Shown: positions 23,657-31,936 of the stretch, in pieces
Numbering within the stretch: the stretch's first letter is position 1
Layout of the letters: each line of letters starts with the position of its first letter
NCBI RefSeq assembly: GCF_016862395.1
Contig: NZ_BOMW01000040.1
Coordinates: 1 to 64,000, forward strand
Source: Actinoplanes siamensis
GTDB lineage: Bacteria; Actinomycetota; Actinomycetes; Mycobacteriales; Micromonosporaceae
Direction: 5' to 3'
DNA length: 64,000 nt
Program-made: the position numbers and the translations under genes
The notes under the pieces: model-generated
What the model was told of the DNA's origin: nothing
The model's database searches: none
Seen by the model: the letters and a program-made list of their open reading frames with translations, nothing else

Positions 23657-24385
23657 TCACCGGGCGAGCGCCTTCTGCTGCGCGGCGTTCAGCTCGGCAC
23701 ACCCGAGGACGCCGAGGTCCAGCATGGCGTCCAGCTGGGCGCGGCGGAACACGCCGTTCTCCCCGGTGCCCTGCACCTCGACGAAGTCGCCCGCTCCGGT
23801 GCAGACCACGTTCATGTCGACCTCGGCGGCGACGTCCTCCTCGTACATCAAGTCGAGTCTCGCCTCGCCACCGATCATGCCGACGCTGACCGCCTGGATG
23901 GAGGTGTGCAGCACCTTTTCGATCTTGCCGGCCAGCGCCTTGCGCGCGGCCAGCCAGGAGACCGCGTCGTGCAGCGCGACGTAGGCGCCGGTGATCGCCG
24001 CGGTGCGGGTGCCGCCGTCGGCCTGCAGCACGTCGCAGTCCAGAACTATCGAGTTCTCCCCGAGCGCCTTGAGGTCGATGCAGGCCCGCAGGCTGCGCCC
24101 GATCAGGCGGGAGATCTCCTGGGTGCGCCCGCCGACCTTGCCCTTGACGCTCTCCCGGTCACCACGGGTGTTCGTGGCGCGGGGCAGCATCGCATACTCC
24201 GCGGTGAGCCAGCCGAGGCCGGAGCCCTTGCGCCAGCGCGGCACCCCCTCGGTGACGCTCGCGGTGCAGAGCACTCGCGTGTTGCCGAACTCCACCAGCA
24301 CCGATCCCTCGGGGTGGATGCTCCAATGCCGGGTCAGCGTCACCGGTCGCAGCTGGTCGGCCGCTCGGCCGTCGGGTCGCGCCAT
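23657..24385 (-). CDS. rph: Ribonuclease PH
   Basis: A 242-residue phosphorolytic exoribonuclease that trims the 3' ends of tRNA precursors. RPDGRAADQLRPV, PRWRKGSGLGWLTAEYAML, and the phosphate-binding GRTQEISRLIGRSLR are typical, as is VLDCDVLQADGGTRTA. The length is the family's usual 240. It precedes rdgB and is separated from the glycosyltransferase gene by only ten bases, so the three may share a transcript. Confidence 0.97.
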   Translation of the reverse strand: MARPDGRAADQLRPVTLTRHWSIHPEGSVLVEFGNTRVLCTASVTEGVPRWRKGSGLGWLTAEYAMLPRATNTRGDRESVKGKVGGRTQEISRLIGRSLRACIDLKALGENSIVLDCDVLQADGGTRTAAITGAYVALHDAVSWLAARKALAGKIEKVLHTSIQAVSVGMIGGEARLDLMYEEDVAAEVDMNVVCTGAGDFVEVQGTGENGVFRRAQLDAMLDLGVLGCAELNAAQQKALAR

Positions 24386-24395
24386 GACCCCAACC

Positions 24396-25604
24396 CTATG
24401 CGTAGCGCGCCGCGCCCGCTTCGTCCGCCCCGGGCTCGCGTGTCGGCGGGGTCACCAGCCGGGGCCGCGGGACCGCCGGGCGGATCAGCGCGGGCGCCAC
24501 CGCCGGCTCGATGCCGTGCGCGTGCAGGAAGCCCTCGACCGCGCGGGGCCAGCCGTAGCGCTCGGCCCGGGCCCGGGCCCGGGCCCGGCGCTCGTCCCGC
24601 GGGCGCTCCATGATCTGGGAGACCGCGTCGGCGAACGCCTCCGGCGTGCCAGGCACCGCGACACCGGCGTCGCCGATCACCTCGGGCAGCGCGCTCTGCT
24701 CGTCCACCACCACCGGGGTGCCGCAGGCCAGCGCCTCCAGCGCGGAGAGCCCGAAGGTCTCCACCGGGCCGGGCGCGACCACGACGTCGGCCGAGGCGAG
24801 CAGCGCGGCGACCGCCTTACGATCCCCGATGTGGCCGGCGAATCGGACCGGCAGCCGGGCGGCCCGGTAGGCCAGCGCGGCCCGCCGCGTGCCGTCCCCG
24901 GCCACCACCAGCACCGCCGGCACCTTGCCGTTGCGCAGCACGGCCACCGTGTCAACGGCCAGCTCCGGCCGTTTCGCCGCGGAGAGCCGGCTGGCAAAGA
25001 CGATCAGCAGCTCGTCCGGCCGGGCGTAGCGGGACCGGACCGAGACGTCCAGCCGGCGCGGATGGAACACGTCCAGGTCGACGCCGAGCGGGACCTCCAC
25101 CAGGTTCGGCACACCCAGCCGGCGGAACTCGGCGGCGGCGAACGCGGTGGTGCAGACGATGGTGTCGAACGCCTCAGCGGTCCGCCTGTTCAGCCGGTCC
25201 GCCATGGCGTCGCGTTTCGGCATGCCCCAGACGCCGAGCAGGCCGGCCAGGCTCTCGTGGGAGACCATCATCGACCGGACCCCGCGCCGCCGGGCCCAGT
25301 TGCCGGTCCAGCGCAGCGTGGTGCGGTCGGAGACCTCGATCCGGTCCGGCTCCAGGCTGTCCAGCAGTTTGATCAGCTCACGCCGGCCGGCCATCACCCG
25401 GTGGCCGCCGGTGCGCGGGATGGGCGCGCTGGGCAGCGTGATCACCCGGCCCTGGCCGACCTGCTGGTCCTTGAACGTGCGGCCGGGAATGATCAGGACC
25501 GCCTCGTGGCCGGCCGCCTCGTAACCCTTGCCGAGCTCGCGCAGGGCCGTCCGCAACCCGCCGGTATGAACCGTGACGAAGTTGGCCAGGCGAACGATGC
25601 GCAT
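24396..25604 (-). CDS. Glycosyltransferase family 4, probable mannosyltransferase (MgtA/PimB-like)
   Basis: A 402-residue GT-B enzyme. The N-terminal half has NFVTVHTGGLRTALRELGKGYEAAGHEA, the acceptor-side start of GT4 enzymes. The C-terminal half has VFASRLSAAKRPELAVD, the sugar-nucleotide binding ETFGLSALEALACGTPVV (EX7E motif), and a final Pro-rich tail. Close relatives in mycobacteria transfer mannose from GDP-mannose to glycolipids, so a membrane lipid or cell-envelope substrate is likely. The sugar and acceptor cannot be read from sequence. A run of alternating Arg-Ala near residue 345 (RARARARAERYGW) comes from a CGGGCC repeat. Confidence 0.85.
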   Translation of the reverse strand: MRIVRLANFVTVHTGGLRTALRELGKGYEAAGHEAVLIIPGRTFKDQQVGQGRVITLPSAPIPRTGGHRVMAGRRELIKLLDSLEPDRIEVSDRTTLRWTGNWARRRGVRSMMVSHESLAGLLGVWGMPKRDAMADRLNRRTAEAFDTIVCTTAFAAAEFRRLGVPNLVEVPLGVDLDVFHPRRLDVSVRSRYARPDELLIVFASRLSAAKRPELAVDTVAVLRNGKVPAVLVVAGDGTRRAALAYRAARLPVRFAGHIGDRKAVAALLASADVVVAPGPVETFGLSALEALACGTPVVVDEQSALPEVIGDAGVAVPGTPEAFADAVSQIMERPRDERRARARARAERYGWPRAVEGFLHAHGIEPAVAPALIRPAVPRPRLVTPPTREPGADEAGAARYA

Positions 25605-25668
25605 CCAACAGCTCCAAGGTCACGACACGAGGTGCACCGGTGTAAGCCGATCCCACCCCCGTACCGGC

Positions 25669-26415
25669 TCAGAGATCGTATCTGGCACCCGGGCGGACGA
25701 CTTCGACCGGTCCCGCGTAAGCGGCGCCGGCCGCCTCCACGATAGATGCCTCGCTGGCCCACGCCGGAACGAGATGTGTCAACAGCAGCCGGGCGACATC
25801 CGCCTTGGTGGCCGCCTCACCCGCCTCGCCGCCGGTCAGGTGCAGGTCGGGCGGGTTGGCCACGCCGTCCATGTAGCTCGCCTCGCAGAGGAACAGATCC
25901 GCGCCGGCGGCCAGGCGCAGCAGCGCCTCGCACGGCGCGGTGTCCGACGAATAGGCCAGGACCCGGCCATTGTGCTCGATCCGGACGCCGTACGTCTCCA
26001 CCGGGTGGTTGACCCGGTCCACGGTGACCATGAGCGGGCCGATCGGGAAGGTGCCTGGCTGCAGGCCGTAGAACGTGTAGACGTCGTCGACCGGCTCCCC
26101 CTCGGCGCTGTACGCCGCGGCGATGCGCTCGGCGGCGCCCAGCGGCGCGTAGACCGGAAGCGCCGGCAGCGGGCCGGCCGGGTCGTAACGCCGGACCACG
26201 ACATAGGTGCACGCGTCCAGCATGTGGTCGCAGTGCAGGTGGGTGAGCAGGATCGCGTCGACGCTCCGCAAGTCGGAATACCGCTGCAGGGCGGAAAGCG
26301 CGCCCGACCCGAAGTCGATCAGGAGGCGGAATCCCTCGGCTTCCACGAGATAGGCCGAACAAGCCGACTCGGGGCCGGGGAAACTGCCGGCACACCCGAG
26401 AACGGTTAGTCGCAT
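25669..26415 (-). CDS. MBL-fold metallo-hydrolase
   Basis: A 248-residue metallo-beta-lactamase-fold enzyme. The zinc motif is LLTHLHCDHML (HxHxDH with Cys in the third place: H-L-H-C-D-H), supported by VNHPVETYGVRI, AYSSDTAPCEALL and LLLTHLVPAW for the further ligands. The start MRLTVLGCAGSFPGPESACSAYLV resembles the RNase Z/phosphodiesterase branch. Relatives act on RNA, cyclic nucleotides or phosphonates; the substrate is not evident. It lies on the same strand as the glycosyltransferase, 64 bases upstream of it. Confidence 0.88.
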   Translation of the reverse strand: MRLTVLGCAGSFPGPESACSAYLVEAEGFRLLIDFGSGALSALQRYSDLRSVDAILLTHLHCDHMLDACTYVVVRRYDPAGPLPALPVYAPLGAAERIAAAYSAEGEPVDDVYTFYGLQPGTFPIGPLMVTVDRVNHPVETYGVRIEHNGRVLAYSSDTAPCEALLRLAAGADLFLCEASYMDGVANPPDLHLTGGEAGEAATKADVARLLLTHLVPAWASEASIVEAAGAAYAGPVEVVRPGARYDL

Positions 26416-26583
26416 GCGGGTCCCTCTGACTCACACTGGGTCGGCCACCGGGTCGGCCACTTCTGGGTCGGCCGAATCTGGGTCGTCCACGCCCCGCCCG
26501 ACCGGTCCGCGCTGGGCTTGTCAGACCAGTCAATCACGCAGCGAAGCGTACGCGCTGACCACTGCCTGACGTTAACAACTGAT

Positions 26584-26626
26584 CGATTTGTCGCTAAATC
26601 GACAACGCACATCACAGCCGCTGTGA
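26584..26626. promoter_or_regulatory. Two inverted repeats in a divergent promoter region
   Basis: CGATTT-6-AAATCG (26584-26601) and TCACAG-CCG-CTGTGA (26612-26626) lie between the MBL gene and the small membrane protein gene, which point away from each other. The 300-base region is clearly more AT-rich than its neighbours and probably contains both promoters. The second repeat looks like an operator half-site pair. Upstream at 26435-26490 are four short GGGTCGGCCA/GGGTCGTCCA repeats. Confidence 0.4.
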
Positions 26627-26714
26627 CCTGGGTCGTCACATTTCCACCGTCACGTCCGGTAAGCCCTCCGCGTTGCTCTCAGTGAGGGCCTGAAAGCGAT
26701 CTGATGGAGGCGAC

Positions 26715-27101
26715 ATGACCGCCGTCGAGCCGACCCACATCTCCCGTCCCGCGTTACCCGAAATCGTGTCCTTCGAACCGTCCTGGGAACCCCAGCCGGC
26801 GGTTTTCCGGTTTCCGGCGGAGGACGATCCGGCGCCCCGCCCGACCCAGGTGCTGGCGATGGCCGCGTACTCGGCGATGCTCGGACTGACCGGCGTGGGG
26901 GTCGGCCTCTACGGGCTCGTGGCGGTGCTGCGCGGGGCGCCCGCGTGGTACCTGCCGGCGCTGGCGGTGCTGACCATGTTCAGCGTGGCGCTGGCGGTCG
27001 GCGCGTTCCTCGCCGTCCACCAGCGCACCCTGCCGTGGATCCTGCTGCTCGCCGCGGCGCCGCCGATGGGTTGCGCCCTCCTGCTGGCGGTGAGCCGCTG
27101 A
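26715..27101 (+). CDS. Small membrane protein with three hydrophobic segments
   Basis: A 128-residue protein with a clear ribosome site (GATGGAGGCGACATG). The first 45 residues are soluble and Pro-rich, then three hydrophobic segments follow (about residues 47-72, 78-98, 105-125). I do not recognise a family. Its start region carries two inverted repeats, and it converges on cysM with a gap of nine bases. Confidence 0.7.
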   Translation: MTAVEPTHISRPALPEIVSFEPSWEPQPAVFRFPAEDDPAPRPTQVLAMAAYSAMLGLTGVGVGLYGLVAVLRGAPAWYLPALAVLTMFSVALAVGAFLAVHQRTLPWILLLAAAPPMGCALLLAVSR

Positions 27102-27110
27102 AGCCCGCCG

Positions 27111-28076
27111 TCAGGCCCAGAGCTGCCCTTCGAGGGCTTCCTCGGCGTCGTTGAGCGTGCCGCCGTAGGCCCCGGTGGACAGATACTTCCAGCCGCCGTC
27201 GGCGATCACGAACGCGACGTCGGCCCGTCTGCCGGCCTTGACCGCCTCGTGCGCCACCGCCAGCGCGGCGTGCAGGATCGCGCCGCTGGAGAAGCCGGCG
27301 AAGATGCCCTCGACCTCGACCAGTTGGCGGGTCCGCAGCACCGCGTCGCGGGTGCCGACCGAGAACCGGCGGTCCAGCACGGTGGCGTCGTACAACTCCG
27401 GGACGTATCCCTCGTCGATGTTGCGCAGGCCGTAGACCACCTCGCCGTACCGCGGCTCGGCGGCGACGATCTGGATGCCGTCGACCTTCTCCTTGAGGAA
27501 CCGGCCGGTGCCCATCAGCGTGCCGGTGGTGCCCAGGCCCGCCACGAAGTGCGTGATGGTGGGCAGGTCCTGGAGCAGCTCCGGGCCGGTGGTCTCGTAG
27601 TGCGCGCGGGCGTTCGCCGGATTGCCGTACTGGAACAGCATCTTCCAGTCCGGGTGCTCGGCGGCGATCTGCTTCGCCGTCGCCACCGCCTGGTTCGAGC
27701 CGCCGGCGGCGGGCGAAAAAATGATCTCCGCGCCATACATCCGCAGCAGCTGGGTTCGCTCCGCCGAGACGTTCTCCGGCATCACGCAGACCAATCGGTA
27801 ACCGCGCAGCTTGGCCACCATGGCCAGCGCGATGCCGGTGTTGCCGCTGGTCGGCTCGAGGATCGTGTCGCCCGGGCGCAGGCGCCCGGACTCCTCGGCC
27901 GCACGCACCATGGAGAGCGCGGCGCGGTCCTTGATGCTGCCGGTGGGGTTGCGGTCCTCCAGTTTGGCCCACAAACGCACCGGTGGCGCCCCCTCGGGCA
28001 CCACCGGGGAGAGGCGGGGCAGGCCGACGAGCGGCGTGCCCCCGCACGCGTCCAGCAGGCTCTCGAAGCGAGCCAT
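27111..28076 (-). CDS. cysM: O-phosphoserine sulfhydrylase, CysM type
   Basis: A 321-residue PLP enzyme that in mycobacteria uses O-phosphoserine and the thiocarboxylated carrier CysO to make cysteine. The PLP lysine is Lys49 in NPTGSIKDRAA. EPTSGNTGIALAMVA binds the substrate, and GLGTTGTLMGTGRFLKE binds the PLP phosphate. GFSSGAILHAAL is also conserved. The gene follows cysO by five bases, with mec just upstream, which is the M. tuberculosis Rv1334-1336 order. This context separates it from ordinary O-acetylserine sulfhydrylases. The C-terminal residues in M. tuberculosis CysM act as an active-site lid; a similar tail (LNDAEEALEGQLWA) is present. Confidence 0.95.
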   Translation of the reverse strand: MARFESLLDACGGTPLVGLPRLSPVVPEGAPPVRLWAKLEDRNPTGSIKDRAALSMVRAAEESGRLRPGDTILEPTSGNTGIALAMVAKLRGYRLVCVMPENVSAERTQLLRMYGAEIIFSPAAGGSNQAVATAKQIAAEHPDWKMLFQYGNPANARAHYETTGPELLQDLPTITHFVAGLGTTGTLMGTGRFLKEKVDGIQIVAAEPRYGEVVYGLRNIDEGYVPELYDATVLDRRFSVGTRDAVLRTRQLVEVEGIFAGFSSGAILHAALAVAHEAVKAGRRADVAFVIADGGWKYLSTGAYGGTLNDAEEALEGQLWA

Positions 28077-28081
28077 CGGGC

Positions 28082-28396
28082 TTAGCGCCCCAGCAGAGCG
28101 GCCGCGGCCGCGAAGCCCAGAGCACCGCCGGCCACGGCCGGGAGGATGGTGATCGAGTCACCGTCGTTCAGCTTCGCGTCGAGCGCGCCGAGGAACCGCA
28201 CGTCCTCGTCGTTGACGTAGATGTTGACGAACCGGTGCAGGCCGCCCTCGGCGGTGATCAGCCGGCCCTTGATGCCGCTGTGCCTGGCGTCCAGGTCGTC
28301 GATCAGGGCGGACAGGCTGTCGCCGGCGCCCTCGACGACCTTGGCGCCGCCGGTGTAACTGCGCAGGATGGTGGGGACGCGAACTTCGATGGCCAT
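28082..28396 (-). CDS. cysO: Sulfur carrier protein CysO with a C-terminal extension
   Basis: A ubiquitin-fold carrier of the ThiS/MoaD family. The ATG at 28396 is preferred because AGGAG lies ten bases before it; an ATG at 28405 would be only one base from that site. The family's C-terminal GG must be exposed to form a thiocarboxylate. Here ITILPAVAGG is followed by 13 more residues (ALGFAAAAALLGR) before the TAA stop. The tail is hydrophobic and must be cut off for the protein to work as a carrier. The neighbouring Mec JAMM protease, which removes Cys from CysO in mycobacteria, could do it. Similar precursor tails are known for QbsE, where the JAMM protein QbsD removes two residues. Confidence 0.92.
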   Translation of the reverse strand: MAIEVRVPTILRSYTGGAKVVEGAGDSLSALIDDLDARHSGIKGRLITAEGGLHRFVNIYVNDEDVRFLGALDAKLNDGDSITILPAVAGGALGFAAAAALLGR

Positions 28397-28451
28397 GGTT
28401 GTCATGCTCCTAGAAAGTCGTTTTACGGGTCAGGCGGGGACGGTCTTCTTC

Positions 28452-28529
28452 TCAGAGGTAGCGACACTCGTAGAAGACCGACGCCGGGCTCTGCCCGAAC
28501 ATGTACGACTGCACGGCACACACCTTCAC
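28452..28529 (-). CDS. 25-residue ORF between mec and cysO, probable small gene
   Basis: A GTG start overlaps the mec stop codon (GTGA) and opens a frame of 25 codons whose product contains SYMFGQSPASVFYECRYL. In 23 of the 25 codons the third base is G or C, as in real genes of this window. It has two Cys and several aromatic residues and no signal peptide. It sits inside a cysteine-making operon, with cysO starting 55 bases further on. A leader peptide that senses cysteine supply, or a small partner protein, are both possible. Too short for normal gene finding; I know of no family. Confidence 0.5.
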   Translation of the reverse strand: MKVCAVQSYMFGQSPASVFYECRYL

Positions 28530-28948
28530 GACTTCACCGTCGCATCCACGATGTTGACCTCTTCCTCGGTCACCACACCGTCCACGATACGGAACGAGCG
28601 GATCTCCTCGGAATCCGGCTCACGGGTCGAGACGAGCAAATAGTGCGCGCCCGGCTCGCCGGCGAACGAGACGTCGGTGCGCGACGGATACGCCTCGGTG
28701 GCCGTGTGGGAGTGGTAGATGACCACCGGCTCCTCGTCGTTGTCGTCCATCTCGCGCCACACCCGCAGGTGCTCCATCGAGTCGAACTCGTAGAACGTCA
28801 TCGACCGGGCCGCGTTGTCCATCGGGATGTGCCGGGTCGGCACGTCACTGCCGATCGGCCCGGCCACCACACCGCAGGCCTCGTCGGGGTGGTCCCGGCG
28901 GGCGTGGGCGACGATCGCACGCACGATCGAACTGTCGATGGTCAGCAC
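28526..28948 (-). CDS. mec: CysO-cysteine peptidase Mec (JAMM/M67 family)
   Basis: A 140-residue zinc peptidase that releases cysteine from the CysO-cysteine adduct. The JAMM motif is complete: Glu in DEACGVVAG near residue 24, then IYHSHTATEAYPSRTD with the two His, Ser and Asp of the HxHx7Sx2D motif. The sequence is close to M. tuberculosis Rv1334 along its length. The GTG at 28948 gives the start LTIDSSIVRAIVAHARRD; a GTG three codons upstream (28957) is also possible. The gene may also cut off the tail of CysO in this organism. Downstream its stop overlaps a 25-codon ORF. Confidence 0.93.
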   Translation of the reverse strand: MLTIDSSIVRAIVAHARRDHPDEACGVVAGPIGSDVPTRHIPMDNAARSMTFYEFDSMEHLRVWREMDDNDEEPVVIYHSHTATEAYPSRTDVSFAGEPGAHYLLVSTREPDSEEIRSFRIVDGVVTEEEVNIVDATVKS

Positions 28949-29009
28949 GGCGTTCACATTACCGAACCAATTCGCCACCCTGCGCGTGGCGAGGCACACA
29001 CTGCGTGCG

Positions 29010-29510
29010 CTACTTGATCTCGGGCAGCGCGTTGAGCAGCGATTCCTGCAGGTAGCCGAGATACGCGTAGACGGAGAGCTGGAACACCCGGCTGGAGCCC
29101 GGATCCTCCAGGACCGCCTCGTCCAGTTCCTCGGCCAGGTCGGTGTCGGCCTGGATGTCCAGGCGGGTGCCCATCGCCAGCCGGGCGTCGTTGATCGCCC
29201 GCAGCCAGGCCTCGGCGGCCTCGCCGTCCAGCCGGACCTCGCCCTCGCCCTCGTCGGGCAGCGCGGCCAGGATGGCGCCCGCCTGATCGATCTTGGCGGT
29301 CTTCAGGTCGCCCTCGGTGTACAGCCGGAACTCCTGGCTGTCCTCCGGCCGGTCCGGATAGATGTCCGGGAACAGCCGGCCGACCACCGGGTCGGTGTGA
29401 TCCATCCCGTCGGTCAGCAGGCCCACCACCTCGGCGGCCACCTTCCGCAGGACACGCACCTCGTCGTGTGCGAACGTGGCCACACACTGACGGCCGCTGC
29501 GTCGGAACAT
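29010..29510 (-). CDS. DUF2017 protein (Rv1332-like)
   Basis: From the ATG at 29510, with GGGGAAG before it, the protein has 166 residues and matches the DUF2017 family found between clpS and mec in actinobacteria. It starts MFRRSGRQCVATFAHDEVRVLRKVAAEVVGLL (two parts of a helix pair), has a middle with FPDIYPDRPEDSQEFRLYTEGDL, and ends in a helix with YAYLGYLQESLL. No catalytic motif is visible. In M. tuberculosis Rv1332 is called a putative regulator, but there is no recognisable DNA-binding motif here. Its function is unknown; the place next to clpS suggests a link to protein turnover. Confidence 0.85.
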   Translation of the reverse strand: MFRRSGRQCVATFAHDEVRVLRKVAAEVVGLLTDGMDHTDPVVGRLFPDIYPDRPEDSQEFRLYTEGDLKTAKIDQAGAILAALPDEGEGEVRLDGEAAEAWLRAINDARLAMGTRLDIQADTDLAEELDEAVLEDPGSSRVFQLSVYAYLGYLQESLLNALPEIK

Positions 29511-29530
29511 GCTCTTCCCCACCCGCTTTG

Positions 29531-29821
29531 TCAGGCTCGGTCCACAGTTGCCCAAAGACCGTATCCGTGCAGTTGGTTGGCGTCCATCTCCATGCGCTCG
29601 CGAGCCCCGGTGGAGACCACTGCCTTGCCCTTGGTGTGCACATCCATCATCAGCCTCTCGGCCTTCTCCTTGCTGAAGCCGAAAAGCTTTTGGAAGACCC
29701 AGGTCACGTACGACATGAGGTTGACCGGATCGTCCCAGACGATGGTCACCCAAGGCCGGTCCTCGGCCGGGACCTCCTCGATCTCCGGCGTCTCGACGGG
29801 AGCAACTTGGGGTAACGCCAT
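29531..29821 (-). CDS. clpS: ATP-dependent Clp protease adaptor ClpS
   Basis: A 96-residue adaptor that gives N-degron substrates to ClpAP or ClpCP. The conserved part starts at WVTIVWDDPVNLMSYVTWVFQKLFG, which carries the substrate-binding Asp and the hydrophobic pocket, and continues with MMDVHTKGKAVVSTGARERMEMDA, which binds the Clp ATPase. The first 25 residues are Pro/Glu-rich and flexible. It is divergent from pncB and upstream of DUF2017 by 20 bases, as in other actinobacteria. Confidence 0.95.
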   Translation of the reverse strand: MALPQVAPVETPEIEEVPAEDRPWVTIVWDDPVNLMSYVTWVFQKLFGFSKEKAERLMMDVHTKGKAVVSTGARERMEMDANQLHGYGLWATVDRA

Positions 29822-29917
29822 GCCCCCATGGTGCCACCGGTTGCGCCGGATCTGTGAACCGGAGCGCGGAACCGCAGGTCGCGACGCACTCCCGGGGCAC
29901 GCATTAGGGTAGGTCCC

Positions 29918-31204
29918 GTGAATACGACCGGGTCGGCGCTGCTGACCGACCACTACGAGCTGACCATGATCAGTGCCGCCCTCAAGGACGGCACCGCGGA
30001 TCGGCAGTGCGTCTTCGAGGTGTTCGCCCGGAGGCTGCCCACCGGGCGGCGGTACGGCGTGGTCGCCGGCACCGACCGGCTGATCGAGATGATCACCGAT
30101 TTCCGGTTCGACCCCGCCGAGATCGAGTACCTGCGCTCGGCCGGCGTGGTGGACCAGCCCACAGCCGACTGGCTGGCGGGCTACCGCTTCACCGGCGACA
30201 TCGACGGATACGCCGAGGGTGAGCTGTTCTTCCCCGGCTCCCCGATCCTCACCGTGAGCGGCCGGTTCGCCGAGTGCGTGGTGCTCGAGACGCTGATCCT
30301 GTCGGTGCTCAACCACGACTGCGCGATCGCGGCCGCCGCCGCCCGGATGGTCACCGCCGCCCGTGGCCGGCCGATCATCGAGATGGGCTCCCGGCGCACC
30401 CACGAGCAGGCCGCCGTCGCGGCCGCCCGCGCGGCGTACCTGGCCGGTTTCGCCTCCACGTCCAACCTCGCCGCCGGCCGGCGATTCGGCATCCCCACCA
30501 CCGGCACCTCGGCGCACGCGTTCACGCTGCTGCACGACGACGAGCCGGCCGCGTTCGGCTCCCAGGTGGCGGCGCTCGGCAAGAACACCACGCTGCTCGT
30601 CGACACGTACGACATCAGTCAGGGCATCCGGAACGCGATAGCGGTCGCCGGACCGGACCTGCGCGCCGTCCGGATCGACTCGGGCGACCTGTCAGTTCTC
30701 GCCCAGCAGTCCCGCGAACTGCTCGACTCGCTCGGCGCCACCGAGACGAAGATCATCGTGTCGGGTGACATGGACGAGTACTCGATCGCCACGCTCGCCG
30801 CCGAGCCGGTCGACATGTACGGCGCCGGCACCGCGGTCGTCACCGGCTCCGGAGCGCCCACCGCCGGCCTGGTCTACAAGCTGGTCGAGGTGGCCGGCCG
30901 CGCGGTCGTCAAGCGCTCCGAGAACAAGGCGACGGTCGGCGGCCGCAAGACCGCGGTGCGCCGGCACAAGCCCACCGGCACCGCCACCGAGGAGATCATC
31001 GTCTCCCAGGGGGTGCCCGACCACCAGAGCAACGACCGGCTGCTGCAGCGCTCCTACATCGCCGCCGGCGAGCCGCAGACCCGGCCCAGCCTGCTCCAGT
31101 CCCGCGACCACCTGCGGCAGAACCTGATCTCCATCCCGTGGGAGGGTCTCAAGCTCTCCGCGGGCGACCCGGCCATCCCGGTCATCATCATTCCCACCGC
31201 TTAG
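29918..31204 (+). CDS. pncB: Nicotinate phosphoribosyltransferase
   Basis: A 428-residue enzyme that makes nicotinate mononucleotide from nicotinate and PRPP with ATP use, feeding NAD salvage. LLTDHYELTMISAAL at the start, the catalytic His region GTSAHAFTLLH, the PRPP-linked VRIDSGDLSVLAQQ and the KIIVSGDMDEYSI block all match PncB. The GTG start lies seven bases after GGTAGG. The nicotinamidase gene follows in nine bases, so the two steps from nicotinamide to nicotinate mononucleotide are made together. Confidence 0.95.
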   Translation: MNTTGSALLTDHYELTMISAALKDGTADRQCVFEVFARRLPTGRRYGVVAGTDRLIEMITDFRFDPAEIEYLRSAGVVDQPTADWLAGYRFTGDIDGYAEGELFFPGSPILTVSGRFAECVVLETLILSVLNHDCAIAAAAARMVTAARGRPIIEMGSRRTHEQAAVAAARAAYLAGFASTSNLAAGRRFGIPTTGTSAHAFTLLHDDEPAAFGSQVAALGKNTTLLVDTYDISQGIRNAIAVAGPDLRAVRIDSGDLSVLAQQSRELLDSLGATETKIIVSGDMDEYSIATLAAEPVDMYGAGTAVVTGSGAPTAGLVYKLVEVAGRAVVKRSENKATVGGRKTAVRRHKPTGTATEEIIVSQGVPDHQSNDRLLQRSYIAAGEPQTRPSLLQSRDHLRQNLISIPWEGLKLSAGDPAIPVIIIPTA

Positions 31205-31213
31205 GGGCTCTCC

Positions 31214-31795
31214 ATGTCACGCGCGTTGATCATCGTGGACGTGCAGAACGACTTCTGCGAGGGCGGCTCGCTGCCGGTCGCCGGCGGCGCCGCGGTCGCC
31301 AAGGGCATCTCGCTGGTGCTCGCCAAGGCGGGCGAGCGCTGGGACCACGTGGTCGCCACCAAGGACTACCACGTCGACCCGGGCGCGCACTTCAGCGACC
31401 ACCCGGACTTCGTCGACAGCTGGCCGGCGCACTGCGTGGCCGGCTCGGCCGGCGCCGACTTCCACCCCGAGCTGGTCACCGACCGGATCGAGGCGGTCTT
31501 CCACAAGGGCGCGCACCAGGCGGCCTACTCGGGCTTCGAGGGCCGGACCGAGGCCGGCGAGACCCTCGCCGGCTGGCTGCGGGGCAGGGGAGTCACCGAC
31601 GTCGAGGTGGTCGGGATCGCGACAGATCACTGTGTACGGGCGACCGCGCTCGACGCCGCCGCCGAGGGTTTCGCCACCACGGTGCTGCTGGAGCTGACCG
31701 CCGGGGTGGCTCGGGCGACCACCGAGGCGGCGCTCGACCAGTTCCGCGCGGCGTCGGTGGAGACGACCGGCACCCCGGTCGTCGACCCCGTCTGA
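31214..31795 (+). CDS. pncA: Nicotinamidase (pyrazinamidase)
   Basis: A 193-residue isochorismatase-fold amidase that turns nicotinamide into nicotinate and would also activate pyrazinamide. The catalytic triad is Asp9 (LIIVDVQNDF), the Lys in VFHKGAHQ, and the Cys in GIATDHCVRAT. The metal-binding Asp and His are in ATKDYHVDPGAHFSDHP. The length and all motifs agree with PncA. It follows pncB closely on the same strand. Confidence 0.95.
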   Translation: MSRALIIVDVQNDFCEGGSLPVAGGAAVAKGISLVLAKAGERWDHVVATKDYHVDPGAHFSDHPDFVDSWPAHCVAGSAGADFHPELVTDRIEAVFHKGAHQAAYSGFEGRTEAGETLAGWLRGRGVTDVEVVGIATDHCVRATALDAAAEGFATTVLLELTAGVARATTEAALDQFRAASVETTGTPVVDPV

Positions 31796-31936
31796 GGTCA
31801 GGCCGTTCGCCTCAGCCACCCACCGGACGCCACCCGACCGCCGAGAGACCTCCCACGACCAGCCGCGCGCGAACGGCTGGCGCTCAGAGACGTTTGGCGG
31901 TCCGCTGTGCCACCCGGCCGGACCGGCCGGGCCCGG

